A stretch of 64,000 nucleotides of DNA from Mesorhabditis belari (taxonomy: Eukaryota > Nematoda > Chromadorea > Rhabditida > Rhabditidae). The stretch covers positions 901,001-965,000 of the forward strand of contig CAUEEP010000910.1 in assembly GCA_958450365.1 (NCBI GenBank). The letters run 5' to 3'. The notes beneath the pieces are model-generated. The model was not told the DNA's origin, did not search any database, and saw nothing but the letters and a program-made list of their open reading frames with translations. Of the stretch, positions 1 through 12,560 are shown one piece after another (position 1 is the first letter of the stretch; each line of letters starts with the position of its first letter). The position numbers and the translations under genes are program-made.

Positions 1-651
1 TCCACGGGCGGAGGCTCGATTATCGGGGGAAAGAGGAACGTTTTGGCCAACTTGTCACTCATTGTTAAGCACTTTAAACTTGTCAAATCAGAAAGTTTTA
101 ATAAGATTTAGATAGCTTAGAATGTCAACTTTCAGAAACTATTTGTTTCATCAAAAGTTATTAACAAAAACCTATCTAAAATTGGGCAGCAAAAAGATCA
201 AAACTCGAACCCCGCCCCCGAAAACAGTAGAGGTCCGAAAAAGGAAATGCTATTAGAAAAATAGGTTTATCGAACTACCCGAGTACAGTGATTTGTGCTA
301 GTCAACGATTCTTTTTTTTTCAACTCTCACGCCGTGCAACGATCCATTAGTCTCAAGTGTGTAGAAAGAGGATGGGGGACACACAGTGAACCCTTCAGGG
401 GATAAAAGAGAGACAAAATTGGGTGATGAAAGAAAAGAAAAAGAGGAAGTGTTCTGGGAAGGAATTGGAAATGGTAGAATTGAATGAATGAAATGAGGCA
501 ATGAACCAGTTTCGACGTAAAGAAGTAAAGAAGTAAAGAAAAACGAATAGATTTACTAGATGAAAGAATACTTTCAAAATTGCTTTGGTGTATTTTGAGC
601 TCAAACAAACACTAAAGGAATACTAAACGAACAAACTTAAACACTAAATAA
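1..651. other. AT-rich stretch, no gene seen
   Basis: I find no exon chain, domain or paired inverted repeat here. The short open frames run through Phe/Leu/Ser-rich translations of purine-rich DNA and have no coding character. Confidence 0.5.
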
Positions 652-1107
652 GGAGCTTTGAGAAGCTTTGAGCTTTGAGAAGCTTTGAGCTTTGAGAAGC
701 TTTGAGCTTTGAGAAGCTTTGAGCTTTGAGAAGCTTTGAGCTTTGAGAAGCTTTGAGCTTTGGGAAGCTTTGAGCTTTGGGAAGCTTGGAGCTTTGGGAA
801 GCTTTGAGCTTTGAGAAGCTTTGAGCTTTGGGAAGCTTGGAGCTTTGGGAAGCTTGGAGCTTTGGGAAGCTTGGAGCTTTGGGAAGCTTGGAGCTGGGAA
901 GCTTGGAGCTGGAGGCTTGGAGCTTTGGGAAGCTTGGAGCTTTGGGAAGCTTGGAGCTTTGGGAAGCTTGGAGCTTTGGGAAGCTTGGAGCTTTGGGAAG
1001 CTTGGAGCTTTGGGAAGCTTGGAGCTTTGGGAAGCTTGGAGCTTTGGGAAGCTTGGAGCTTTGGGAAGCTTGGAGCTTTGGGAAGCTTGGAGCTTTGGGA
1101 AGCTTTG
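652..1107. repeat. 17-bp minisatellite, two variants, about 26 copies
   Basis: A tandem array with a 17-bp period. The first part is built from GAAGCTTTGAGCTTTGA and the later part from GAAGCTTGGAGCTTTGG, so the array holds two homogenised sub-arrays with a mixed boundary near 780-840. Each unit contains AAGCTT. Because 17 is not a multiple of 3, all frames stay open over 51 bp periods, which explains the long repetitive open frames on both strands; they are not genes. Confidence 0.9.
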
Positions 1108-1284
1108 AGATAAAGCTTCTTATTTAGATTTGAGAGAAAGCATCTGATCAATCATTGATCAAGCAATCATTGAAGCTTGAAGCTTGAAGCTTTAAAGGTT
1201 CAAGACACAATAAAGAACGGAAAAGAAAGAAAATCGAATAGTTTACACGTGGATCGGTGCCAGATGTGAATTTTAGGGAATTAG

Positions 1285-1400
1285 GAAGAAAGAAAAGAAA
1301 GAAAAGAAAGAAAAGAAAGAAAAGAAAGAAAAGAAAGAAAAGAAAGAAAAGAAAGAAAAGAAAGAAAAGAAAGAAAAGGAATAAAAGAAATAAAAGAAAG
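1285..1400. repeat. GAAAGAAAA 9-bp purine microsatellite
   Basis: About 11 copies of a 9-bp GAAAGAAAA unit, with decayed copies to about 1400. Related purine runs lie at 1548-1622. They translate as Lys/Arg or Phe/Leu runs, so the overlapping open frames are repeat artefacts. Confidence 0.85.
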
Positions 1401-2179
1401 AATAAGAACTCAAACGAACGAAAAGTCGAACTTTTTAATTTTACGTTCATTCAATTCAATCAAAATCAATCTCTTTACCGAAAATCTTTGTCATTGTTGA
1501 ATTCTGAAGTTCTCAAGTGGGACACACGTTGCGTGTGAGGTCTGACAAGAAAAAGAAAGAAAAGGAAAGAACAGAAATCGAAAGAAAGGAAAGAAAAGAA
1601 ATCGAAAGAAAGAAAAAGAAAAGTATTTTCCCTCAATGTAAGATGTCCACGATCTACCACTCGAAATCCACGACAACATCGAGAAATCATCAGAAATTTG
1701 GGAAAGAACAGAGATTTTTCGACAAACGTCTTTTTCCTTTCATTTTCCGCCTAATGCAACCCATTTCTGGTTCTTTTCTTTTTCCTTTCGACAAATAAAT
1801 CCTTTGTTTTCAACCGCTTTCCTTTTTGTCTCTTCTTCATCTTCTTCTTCTTCTTCTTCTTCTTTTTTCCGTCATTCAGCTTGGCCAAATTGACTGCTGT
1901 GACAAAAAATGAAATTAAACTTTTTCAATGAAAGCTTTTTTTTTCCAAGCGACACATTATTTGCAGAGCTTTTTGAGGAAGAAAATTGGAAAATGCGCAA
2001 ATGTAAAGGCGGGAAAATGAAATTTAAGAATTGAGAATTTGTACATGACATGCAGAATTTGTACATGACTACTCTAAAGGCGATTCTTTCGGGTCAGACA
2101 GGAGCAAGTCTTTCCCTGGCCTTACGAAAAAGCCCACAAAGATTTCCTTGAGCTTGGAACTAGCTTACAGTTAGAAGTC
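1401..2179. other. no gene seen; polypurine and CTT tracts
   Basis: Contains a purine run at 1548-1622 and a short CTT microsatellite near 1836-1865. No exon chain or recognisable protein was found on either strand. Confidence 0.5.
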
Positions 2180-2181
2180 TA

Positions 2182-2346
2182 CAGTCAACTCTCTCTATAA
2201 CGGGACTCAGCCGAAAATATAGCGGAAAACTCTATAAAACTGAATGGAATTTTGGTCCCGGCCAACGCTAAGCTTTATAAAATGGCACTTTATATAGCGG
2301 AAAAATTTTTTAGTCCCTTCCATTCCGTTATAGAGAAAATCGACTT
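2182..2346. mobile_element. Tigger/pogo-type MITE remnant
   Basis: Starts after a TA with CAGTCAACTCTCTCTATAACGG, the CAGTC-type terminus typical of Tigger/pogo elements. A diverged inverted copy (CCGTTATAGAGAAAATCGACTT) closes it about 165 bp later. The right end runs into three short direct repeats of ATCGACTTGGC. There is no transposase; it is a small non-autonomous or internally deleted copy. Confidence 0.6.
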
Positions 2347-4135
2347 GGCATCGACTTGGCATCGACTTGGCATCTTAGAGAAAAGGCATTGCTTGGCTTT
2401 GCAATGCAGACATCATTGTATTCAACTTTTCATGGTCAACTTCAACTTTCATTAATCGAAATCGAGTGAATGCACTGGGAAAAAGTGTGTTTCTGAGTTT
2501 TCTAAACGCAAATTACCTCAAACTGATAGTGAGAGCAAAGCAACGAATAGAAATGACAGAGAGTACGGTTAAAAAAGTCCATGGACAAAGAAATATGGTA
2601 TAAGAGACACATTGAAAAGTTTACAAAGTCCAAAAGTTGTCCAAAAACTCTAGATACTGCTTGCTCAAAGTTCAAAAAATGAAAGAATGGAAAAAAAAGG
2701 CACTACAAAGCTGTTGACAAGGAACTGGTTGGAGCTGGCGGTGAAATCTCGATATGTATAGTACATTTTGTAGAGCTTTTCCTGCTAAAACATAAAATCA
2801 AACAAGTTTTCAATAAAAACAATAACAAATCTTGGAAAATGAAAGACTCCAAAAGGAATTGAACCGCTCATCCTTGGCTTTGGCTTGGTAAACGCTTGGT
2901 AAACGCTTGGTAAACGTTTGGTAAACCATTGAAATAACCGCTAAAACTTTTCTAAATCCAATGCAATTCAATGCAAAAATGTAAGAAAACAGTTTTTAAA
3001 AAGGGAAAAAGCTGGCGACAGTGGGATTGGAAGCAAAGAACGTAACAGGTTCTGTAGATCTACTAGACCAAAGCATTTGAAACCAAGCAGTTGCGAAGGG
3101 GATTTGTGGCGGTTTGTTAACGAATCTCGAGTCAAAAGGCTAGCTGAACTCGGTGCCTTTTCCTTGTGAGACAGATCTCAAATCAACAGAAGCCCGTGGC
3201 TAATGTAAAACTATAGCCACACGAATCTTCTCCCCACCAAAAAGTAATCCGTTAGCAATGGTGTGAATTTCGAAGTTTCAAAGCGAAAAAGAGAAAAGAA
3301 AAGGATTGAGATGGGTTTTGTGTCGAAAAGGGTACTCCTTTTCTTTTCTTTTCTCTTTTCGATCTTTTCTGCAAAGGGTAACCCCATTTTGGGTCCTAAA
3401 AAGGGACGGGCTCTGAAAGTGGAAAGGCATTTGGACACCCTTTTTAGGCTTTTAGTGCCCTATAGAGAGAAGAATGAAAGACGGGTTTGCGGAAGGGAAA
3501 TGGAATGAGAATCGAAGAAAACTGGGGGGCAAGTGAGGGGAAAGGGTACCCCAGTAGTACTCACTCACTCCCCAACAAACCCACCAATCCCCCGAAAAGC
3601 TGAATTGGTGAATCGATGTCAATCTCTTTTTGCTTTCCTAGCCAGGCCTGCTCTGGCTTGATTGCAGGCCACCCAAAGCCACTGGGGCCTGTAGGGACCA
3701 GGGTGAATAGTTGAAGTTGAAATTGAAGTAAATTTTTGTGATTTGTTGCCCAAAATCGAAAAACTTTATCCTTTATTAAGTTCAAAAGATAAAGCTTCTT
3801 TACAGGGTGCGCCAGAAGTTCTGTTACCTAACTGGGTTTATGGACTTTACGGCAAATACCAATCAACTTTGGATTTTTTTGAGCTTGTTTTATGAATATT
3901 GAATAAAAGCGTATAAAAAGCGTCAAATAAAATGTCCCTAGAAGAATTCTATCTTTTACTAGTAACGAATTTAGGCTCTTGCGTAGTTTCCGAGTATTTG
4001 GAAAGAATCCGGGTATTCTGAACGGGTCTTCACGCTTTGAGGGCCTATAACTTTTTCCAGAGATAATATTTTTGTTCACTTTTTATATCATTGTACAGAG
4101 GACATTTCAGGCTTTCCTCTATACAATGGGTTAAA
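2347..4135. other. no gene seen
   Basis: Only short simple repeats are visible, such as a GCTTGGTAAAC run near 2885-2925. Several open frames of 60-90 codons exist, but none shows a domain, codon rhythm or splice-connected neighbours. Confidence 0.45.
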
Positions 4136-4195
4136 GATGAGAAGCTAGCGTTTAAGATGACAAGCTAGCCCTAAAGATGACAAGCTAGCGTTAAT
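4135..4195. repeat. 20-bp direct repeat AAGATGACAAGCTAGCGTT
   Basis: Three near-identical tandem units around a GCTAGC palindrome. The same unit recurs at about 5655-5690, so it is a dispersed as well as a tandem repeat. Confidence 0.6.
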
Positions 4196-4730
4196 GTTCT
4201 ACTTTTCAGCTGACTAGTAGCTTTAAACAAATCTTTCACAAAACCATTCTTAGTTGAATTTTTCAAATTTAAACCCAAAAACAATTTGCTGATCAAATGA
4301 TAAAATGGAGTATGAAAAAAAAAGAAAGATTTGTGAAAATTTGAGCGACAATCTAGTAGGAGAACAATTATCGGTGTCGAGGAAAGAAGTTTCGATGATT
4401 TCGATGAAAATGAGAACGAAAGAAATGTGGGCGAGAGAATCATTCAACCGCAAAAATGGAAAGAAAAGAAAGAAAAAAGAAAAGAAAGAAAACAAGGGAA
4501 TTTCAAAGTCTTTTAGAGGCAATAGACAGACAGGAGAGACAAGCTTTTTCGGGAATAAACTCGAAAATGTGAATGAAGAAGGTCATAAAGTGACACTAAA
4601 CCTGATTTGGGCAATTAAAACAAAAGCAAATGAATAAGATATGAACGTTTTTCATTTAAATTCAGGAATTTAAGGATATCAGCAGTGCCAAATTTTTACT
4701 AAAGTGCTCTAATTGGGAAAAAAGTGCACT

Positions 4731-5152
4731 AGCTTTGCTTTGCTTAGCTTTGCTTAGCTTTGCTTAGCTTTGCTTAGCTTTGCTTAGCTTTGCTTAGCTT
4801 TGCTTAGCTTTGCTTAGCTTTGCTTAGCTTTGCTTAGCTTTGCTTAGCTTTGCTTAGCTTTGCTTAGCTTTGTTAGCTTTGCTTAGCTTTGCTTAGCTTT
4901 GTAGCTTTGCTTAGCTTTGTTAGCTTTTAGCTTAGCTTTGTAGCTTTGTAGCTTAGCTTTTAGCTTTAGCTTTGTAGCTTTGCTTAGCTTTGTAGCTTGC
5001 TTTAGCTTTTAGCTTAGCTTTGCTTAGCTTTGCTTAGCTTTGCTTAGCTTTGCTTAGCTTTGCTTAGCTTTGCTTAGCTTTGCTTAGCTTTGCTTAGCTT
5101 TGCTTAGCTTTGCTTAGCTTTGCTTAGCTTTGCTTAGCTTTGCTTAGCTTTT
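4731..5152. repeat. TTAGCTTTGC 10-bp satellite
   Basis: About 40 tandem copies of TTAGCTTTGC. Two uniform blocks flank a scrambled middle (about 4870-5020) with units of 8-14 bp. It resembles neither the nematode telomere repeat TTAGGC nor a coding sequence. Confidence 0.9.
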
Positions 5153-5159
5153 CTAGAAA

Positions 5160-6342
5160 GCGTCTCAATAGAGTTATTGTACTTTGTGCTCAAAATGACT
5201 AGACACCGCCTTTCTGGTGCACTCATCTCTATTCAATCACTGCTGTGAGACGAATCTGCTAGACTAGCGCCTTTACATCATTCGAACAGAAAGTACACCA
5301 AGAATTGGAAAAATTAGAACTTTTAGATTTAGATCCAAGATATTTCTTTAGTTTTAGCCATTCTCCTTAAAAATACTCATAAAATAATATATACTTTTAG
5401 TAATAAAGCGTAACAAAACCGAAAACACACAAAAATTTACATTACATAGTTTGCAATTAATTGAAAGAAAGGAAAAAATACTAAATCATCTATAAATCTA
5501 GTAAATTAAATAGTTTGAGCTGAGAAATAGCGGATTTAAACGAGATTTTTGATAAAAGATTGCAAATTTCATTTGGCATTCCACAACACTGACTACTCGA
5601 TTCGTAAAAAAAACTTTCACCACTTAGGAATACTTTTTAAAAGAAGTGGTATGCAAGTTGACAAGCTAGCGTTAAAGATGACAAGCTCGACCACCTAGAG
5701 AAGCGTAAAATGGGTTAAAAAAATAACAAAAACTTATTCCTGAAAGGATCAAATCGTCAAATGGATATGGTTATAGCTTTGATAAGAAAATTAATTGAAT
5801 AAGTTTATAAAAAGAGTCAAAAGATGATCAATAAAAAGATTGAGAAATGAATTAGTCAAGCAAGAAAGACAAGAAAGACAAGAAAAACAAATCAATACAC
5901 AGTGATGAGTCAGGGCAAAAGAAAGTTATTCAAAGAGGAGGAATTTGTGTGGTTTTTTTGGGAAAATCGTCAATGAGACGATCTTATACAAAAAAAAAAG
6001 AAAGATAAAGAAACGAAAGAAGAGAAAAAGAATAAATAATGATCGTTAGTGTTATGGGGTGTTTGCAGGAAATCACATTGGGGAATGAGCCATGGAAAGG
6101 ACATCGAAAAAGATTTGGAGAATAGGAAAGACTGGCATTTTTTTTAAGGTATTTGAGCATTTATATGTAAACTTGTTAATAAATATATTAATAAATTTAC
6201 TAATAAATTTATTAATATATAAATTCTCTTTATGTACAGCTATTTATTAATAGATTCTCTTCTTATTTGCGCCTGTACAGCTTTGGTGTCAAGACCAGAA
6301 TTACAGGACTTATCGGAAGCCTGGCAAGGACATTTATACCTA
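5160..6342. other. no gene seen
   Basis: AT-rich, with short poly(A) and ATTAATAA-type runs near 6175-6225. No exon chain or protein similarity was recognised. Confidence 0.45.
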
Positions 6343-6553
6343 CCGTAAATACTGTAATAGTACCCCACCCCCATAATGACGGTGCGGAGTGTTGCGTAGT
6401 CTAGCTTTGAGCGAGTTTTTCTCGACACTGGTTTATGCTACAATGCGCGCTTAGATATCAAAAAATAGCTGAAATTCAGGGCTATTTTTTGCCAAAGATG
6501 CAAGTTGCAGTCTAGAGTCATTATGGGGATGGGGTTTATTACAGTATTTACGG
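6343..6553. mobile_element. pogo-like MITE with CCGTAAATACTGTAATA TIRs
   Basis: An intact 211-bp element flanked by TA on both sides. Both ends carry the inverted repeat CCGTAAATACTGTAATA followed by an ACCCCA-rich segment. The interior (GTTTATGCTACAATGCGCGC, then AAAAAATAGCTGAAATTC) recurs in the copies at 6696, 7450 and 61104, which defines a family. Confidence 0.8.
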
Positions 6554-6695
6554 TACCTATTTAGTCTATAGCACCTACCTCCGCTTCTTTGCCAAAAATA
6601 TGCCTGTTGAGATTTGTGTTTGGTGTGTTCAAAACGTGTGTGTTTCAGCTTTAAGCACTTAAAAGTTCGGTGAAGCTCTAGCTCTAGCTTTAAGC

Positions 6696-6868
6696 TCTAG
6701 ACTGCAACTTGCATCTTTGGCAAAAAATAGCCCTGAATTTCAGCTATTTTTTGATACCTAAGCGCGCATTGTAGCATAAACCGGTGTCGAGAAAAACTCG
6801 TTCAAAGCTAGACTACGCAAAAGTCCGCACCGTCATTATGGGGTAGGATACTATTACAGTATTTACGG
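6696..6868. mobile_element. pogo-like MITE, truncated inverted copy
   Basis: Reverse-orientation relative of the 6343-6553 element. It keeps the interior and one end (ACTATTACAGTATTTACGG followed by TA at 6869) but lacks the other terminal repeat; it begins at the CTCTAGACTGCAACTTGC segment. Confidence 0.75.
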
Positions 6869-7158
6869 TAAGCAGTTGTAAGCTTTTATAGTAAAATATG
6901 TGAATTAAGGTAATTGTTTTTTATTCCGAGTCTTTGGGAACAAAACTCTTTCTAAAATGTATCATTTGAGCTTGATTAATTTGAATTTTTTTGCCTAAAA
7001 GCTTGATTTTTTTCAATCTAATCAATATCCTTTGTGAATTCTCACAAAATTAGACCAACTAGACTGGAAATAGACTGGATAAAAAGCTAGAGCTATAAGT
7101 AGTTTTGAAAGTATTTTTCAAGTGAAGCACACTCGATTCTACTCGATTCTATACGATT

Positions 7159-7318
7159 ATGAACTGGCCGGCGGTAATACTAACATCCAATCTAGTATCA
7201 GATCCAAATGTAGTTCCAAGTCTTGATCTAGCACTAACTACTTTAACTGATCGGTGGTAAATGAACTGGCCGGCGGTAATACTAACATCCAATCTAGTAT
7301 CAGATCCAAATGTAGTTC
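7159..7318. repeat. 103-bp direct duplication
   Basis: GAACTGGCCGGCGGTAATAC and about 57 bp in all occur at about 7159-7216 and again at 7262-7318, with a diverged spacer. A TCTTGATCTAGCACT motif recurs three more times to about 7445, so the area is a decayed tandem duplication. Confidence 0.7.
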
Positions 7319-7449
7319 TAATTCTTTTGGCCTCCAAGTCCTGCTTCTATATCAGGCTTCCAAGTCTTGATCTAGCACTTGATCGAGTCCAAGTCCAAGT
7401 CAGTCTTGCTTCTATATCAGGCTTTCAAGTCTTGATCTAGCACTAACTA

Positions 7450-7718
7450 CCGTAATCTCTCTAATACATAGTAGCGTCCTCCTATAATGACGGTCCGATC
7501 GTCACGTAGTCTAACTTTAAACGCATTTTTCTCGCCACTCGTTGATGCTACAGTGTTCGCTTAAGTACCAAATGAAAGCTGAGATTCAGGGCTATTTTTT
7601 GATACCAAAGACGCATTTTTTGAAAGTACGGGCGATTAGAAAAAATGATTTAGTAAAAATTTTTTTCGACTACGCGACTGTACGGGGGGCTACTATTCCT
7701 CTAATAGCTATATTACGA
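7450..7718. mobile_element. pogo-like MITE, larger diverged copy
   Basis: Begins after TA with CCGTAATCTCTCTAATA and ends in an imperfect inverted copy (CTCTAATAGCTATATTACGA then TA). It shares the interior of the 6343 family (TCGCCACTCGTTGATGCTAC, CAGGGCTATTTTTTGATACC) and adds a segment with GACTACGCGACTGTACGGGG that also appears at 61137. Confidence 0.65.
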
Positions 7719-7719
7719 T

Positions 7720-8800
7720 AGTAAATTGTTTTCTAACTACTCTACCATCAGAGCAAAACGATTAGAAAGATTGTGTACGTTTTACAAAAGATTTAGAAAG
7801 ATTGCTTTACAAAAATTCGTGTCAAAAGTGTTTAAGCAAAAAAAAAATGAATCATAATCGTTGCAAGTCTCAAAAATAGTCGTCAAGCCCGAGAATTTTA
7901 GTTACATTTAGAAAAAGGGGAAAGGAAAAGCGAGAGGTGTTTTGTGTTTGTTTATTCCGTCGTCCGTCTGTGTATCTTTTAAAGCGATGGGAATATTTGC
8001 ATAAGTGGTTGTCGGTGATCGGCTGAAAGAGAAAAAAAAAGGGGGGAGAAGCGTTCACTCTGTAGTCAAAAAATGAGCGGAAAAGAAATTTTGAAGGAAA
8101 TTTTGGGAACGTAGAGAGGTAAAGATTTGAAAATTTGAAGAAAGCTGCCTCAAAAAGTACAGTATAGTGAGAAAGAAACTACAGAAACGCTAAAAAACAG
8201 CCAAAACGTGTGCCAAAACAGCAAAAGAACTTTTTAATGACCGTTTCAGACCACTTTCGGAATATTTCTAAAGAGAAAAAGAGATTATAAAGGTTTTCTT
8301 ACAAAAAAACATCATAAGTCTTCTCAAATTTAATAACTTTGCTTTCTCTTTTCAATTTTTTCAAGAATTCAATTTTCTAAAGTAAATGGCTAAAGAAGTG
8401 AATAGATTTTCTTCTGAAAAAATCTCGGTTATTCCAAAAAATGTGTGGAAGTCGCAGAAGTTTGTGTAAAACAATGTAAAGTTCTATGTTTACGTAATCG
8501 CGTGGCTTTTGGCACACGGCCTTTGGGTATAAAGAGCAGAAGCAAGGTTTTGCTTTTTTATCCATTTCGGTCTAATTACCCAAGTTTTTGACTAGCTTGG
8601 TAGTGAGCCAAGGTACTCGTAATATTGCTAAACGATAAGAAAATGAGGTACATATGGGTTATCTCCCCCCCCCCCTACTGAAAATGCGTCTGAAAATTTG
8701 CATGGGAACTATTTTGTTTTTCGGAGGAGTTGCTTTCTTTTCATTGAAAACTTGTAATTTTTATTTATTTTCGACAATCGAATCAGATTTTATCACATTT
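7720..8800. other. no gene seen
   Basis: No exon chain, tandem array or inverted repeat of note. One C-run is at about 8666-8675. Confidence 0.45.
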
Positions 8801-8807
8801 TAATAGC

Positions 8808-8928
8808 AGGAAGAAGAGAAGATAGATAGGAAGAAGAGAAGGGGGACAGGAGGAAGAGAAGATAGACAGGAAGAAGAGAAGAGAGACAGGAAGAAGCTTC
8901 AAGATATCCATTCAAAGAAATACTACCT
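8808..8928. repeat. purine-rich repeat, duplicated at 9300-9375
   Basis: Four units of about 20 bp (GGAAGAAGAGAAGATAGACA). They are followed by AGAAGCTTCAAGATATCC and a unique tail. The same repeat plus tail recurs in direct orientation at about 9300-9375, so a segment of at least 70 bp is dispersed. Confidence 0.7.
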
Positions 8929-9379
8929 ATGAAGAGACAGAAGCCCCACTCCAAAAATCAGTCAATTATATGCAAATTGATAAATTCCATATGTATCGAA
9001 TATGTTTTTCATTTTAAAGCTGAAAAAGCTTCTTTTTGAAAAAATTGAAAAGGGAAAGATGTTGGAAGAAGGAAGAAGTGGAAAGAAGTGGAAAGAAGAA
9101 AATGGAAAGAAAAAAATGTTAAATTTGAGAGGAGCTATGCTGTTTTTTTGTAAGAAAACCCTTATAAAAGAATTTTCGGGTAGGGGTGGGTTGCCGCACT
9201 ATACTCGCCAGATGATTTCAATATAGAAATGGTAAATCAAATTGTGGATGAACGATAAAATAACGATAACATAATGATAAATCTTTAGACTGGTCCGTTT
9301 TAGAAGAAGAGAAGAGAGATAGGAAGAAGAGAAGAAAGTCAGGAAGAAGCTTCAAGATCCATTCAAAGAAATACTTAAG

Positions 9380-10750
9380 ACCAGTTGAAAAAGAAAGCTT
9401 TTGAATCTCCAAAGTAGCCAATCGGAAAATCAAGTCAAGTGGGAGAATTTTAGGGGAAATGGAAACAGAAAATTCTCGTCATTGGCCAGACATCGAGATG
9501 GACACTTCTTGGGGGAAGGGCGATTCCCCCAGGACCTCTCTTTTCCATCCAAAACAAAAACCCCGTTCCCATTGCTCAGAGAGTCGAGTTTTTATATGCA
9601 AATTGAGTGTCTGGAAAAAGGTATTTCTTTTTTTTGAAAAAAAAGAGTATCTAAAGGGTTAAAGGAATACTGTAAAAATTGGTGCTGTATTGGCTGTACT
9701 GTAATTTTTATAGATTGGTAGGCTGACGAAGGTTTCTCATTTAAAGCCCGTTTTCTAATCTATGAATAAAATTCTGAGCTTATTTCAAATACAATTTGCC
9801 TTGATTTGAACTTGATTTGCCTTTTCTACAAATACAATACTTGATAATCAAAATGAATAGTGCAAAATAGAATTCTAAAAAAAGTTGATTGAATAGGCTT
9901 TAAGCTAGAATTTTCAGAACCAGTTCTTCCTCAGTCTTAGTCAGTCCTCAGTCAGACAAAATTGCTCCACAAGCCACTGTAGCTTTCTTTAGCATTGATA
10001 TTTTTGGGTGTACATTGGTCCATTCGAAAGCTCTTGAGGTTCTCTAGTTTTTGAGCTATAGATCATGTGAATGCGGCAGATTTGAAGCAAATTCAAAGCG
10101 TTTATAGGGCCGTTTGTCTACTTTACTTTAAGCTTTATCACCTTTAAGCATCCGATTATCAAACGGAGACTTTTGCCGTCTCGATTTCTCCGATAACCGC
10201 TTTGGATATCTTGCCGAGATACGTCTCTTCCTTATACAAAAACTTTCAAAAATGAATCAAGAAAATGACTAGTGCAAAACAAAAAAGAAGTATCGAGGCG
10301 GGTATTAGAAGAATGGTCTTCAGGCAAAGAGGAAAATGGGAGAAAGATTGAAAAACGACTTTGTGCAACCCTGGGAAGTGTCCAGTGGGAAAACAAAGAA
10401 AAAAGGAGGGTGAAGAGGGGAGACAAATGAGCAACACTATTGAAAAACTGAAAGCAAAAAGAGGCAAGGGGAAAGATGAGAGGGCAATGATCCCCTTTTT
10501 CGAGGAGATTTGCTCAGTATTGCCTTTTAAATCTAGAAATTGAAGTGAACTTATTTTTCCAGCGCACTAGCACGTACAATTTTACAGAGCCAACAACAAT
10601 CAATCCAACGGTGGCTCTCTAAAACGTGTCACCTTTCGAAGACTGTCTTGATTTTGCTTCTAATTTTTATCCAATCTAACTGCTTTAGGTTCTGATAGTG
10701 AGAGTGTTTGGGAAGATACAAAAGTTTCTACGTTACGTTTATAATCCTTT
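9380..10750. other. no gene seen
   Basis: Short open frames at 9401-9662 and 10232-10543 show no domains and no supporting splice structure. The latter lie on polypurine/polypyrimidine DNA. Confidence 0.4.
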
Positions 10751-11050
10751 ATAGTTTATAGTTTATGGTTTATAGTTTATGGTTTATAGTTTATGGTTTA
10801 TAGTTTAGTTTATGGTTTAGTTTATAGTCTAGTTTATGGTTTAGTTTATAGTCTAGTTTATAGTTTAGTTTATAGTCTAGTTTATAGTTTAGTTTATAGT
10901 CTAGTTTATAGTTTAGTTTATAGTCTAGTTTATGGTCTAGTTTATGGTCTAGTTTATAGTCTAGTTTATAGTCTAGTTTATAGTTTAGTTTATGGTTTAT
11001 ACGTTTATAGTTTATGGTTTATAGTTTATACGTTTATAGTTTATACGTTT
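10751..11050. repeat. TAGTTTATAGTCTAGTTTATGG minisatellite
   Basis: Tandem 11-13 bp units built on TAGTTTATRGT, partly alternating to give a 26-bp higher-order period. They produce an artefactual VYSLVYGL open frame. Confidence 0.9.
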
Positions 11051-12560
11051 TAACAACAAAGTAGACAGTTTCAGTCCTATCAAAGCCATTGGCAAGACTA
11101 AAACTAAAAATTTCTTCAAAGCATTTCTCGTAAAGCTACAAATCCAAATCCATAAACACATTTCCGTTATTTTAAGACTCTCTTTGTGAAGATCGGTGTG
11201 ATTTCCCTCCTCCTTCCGATCAAGACAATAACTAATGATCGAGCAAGGTCAAAGAGAAGAGGAGAGAACCATTTTCTCACCTTTGAGTGTTTAGTGAATG
11301 GATTTGAGGCCTTGGGAAAGAGGGTTTAATAGTTGGAAAAAGAACTAAAGGATAAGTGATGATTTTTTTTCAAAAAAAAAAACTGTTACTAAACAAGTAT
11401 AGTAAATAAGGTAAATAAGATAAATAAGGTAAATAAATATGATAAATCTGTTCTCAACTTTTTCTAAAAGTACTGTGCCTTTTAAGCAAATTACTATATT
11501 CTACTGGTTTTGTTTTGTTTTTTATTTAGGCTCAAATCAGTTTTATTAAGACTGTTTTATTAGCTAAAAAACTACCTTAATCAGAAGATTATTGATTAAA
11601 TTTATCGTTAATTGATCGACAAAAGCTTTGCAAGTAATCACGATAAGAAATGATCAAAGTCCGCAATGAGGAAAGTGATGGCACAAACGTTAAGCACACT
11701 CGTCCCCCCGGTCCGACTGAAGATTGAAGGGACACCTTTTTGAGAGAGCTTTCCGAAAAAAGATGGAGAAAAGAAGCGGAAAACAGGAACACCGCTAAAG
11801 AGAGGATCGGTCAACGTCCAGCTGACGTTTTTTCCACAGCGAACTTGTTTTTCGTGCCGCTCTAGAAAAGGTATTTGAAATTTGAGCTTGAATTCTGAAC
11901 GTGCTTAGTCACGCCTTTTTTGACGTAAATGAGGAGTTATGAAAGTTGAAAAGGTAAACGAACGAAATCTCCAATTAGATAAAAAAGAATGTTAGCTGAT
12001 TTTTGGCTAAAGTATCCATTCTCTAGCTTAAAACCAATATTTGCGGTTCAACTGAATTTTGCCTCGTGGAAAGCGATAAAATAAAACCGAAATTCGAAGC
12101 TAAAAGCAAAAGAGCTATGCGCTCAAAGATGACATTTATGAGATCAAATATTTTCGTTGTAAACAACGATTAGTACATGCTTATCGAAACGATTGTAATA
12201 ACCACTATGCGGTCACTTTTCGCACCGATTCGATCCCCTTTTCTTATTGATTCCAAGGAACAGCCGCCCTAAATGAACCTGACAAAAAGGACGGGAAAAG
12301 AAAGAGAAAAAGAGATTGATGAGTGAAGGGGGAACACATTGGATGGAGATTCATTGATCAATGAAAAGATAAGCTCTGATTAGAAAGATTTCTAGAGGTT
12401 GAATTTGAAATTGAATTTGAAGTATTAGTTCTTTTAGCGATGGGCTTTTTTTGATTGACTCAAAGACTCAAAGCATTCTCACTGATTGATGTGCGGAGGA
12501 TGTTGAGAACGTTCTTCATAAGCTCATTATCGCTATAGCCGAAGGATCCAACTGTTTCAT
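11051..12560. other. no gene seen
   Basis: AT-rich sequence with short AAATAAGGT repeats near 11400-11440. No exon chain was recognised. Confidence 0.4.

Noticed and set aside
298..608. Overlapping - strand frames of 60-93 codons
   Set aside because: Phe/Leu/Ser-rich translations of polypurine DNA with no conserved motif and no supporting splice sites.
652..1151. Long open frames on both strands (up to 179 codons, Ser/Lys/Pro or Trp/Glu/Leu rich)
   Set aside because: They are translations of the 17-bp minisatellite, open in several registers because the unit has no stop in any frame.
4731..5152. Internal telomere-like array
   Set aside because: The unit TTAGCTTTGC differs from the nematode telomere repeat TTAGGC.
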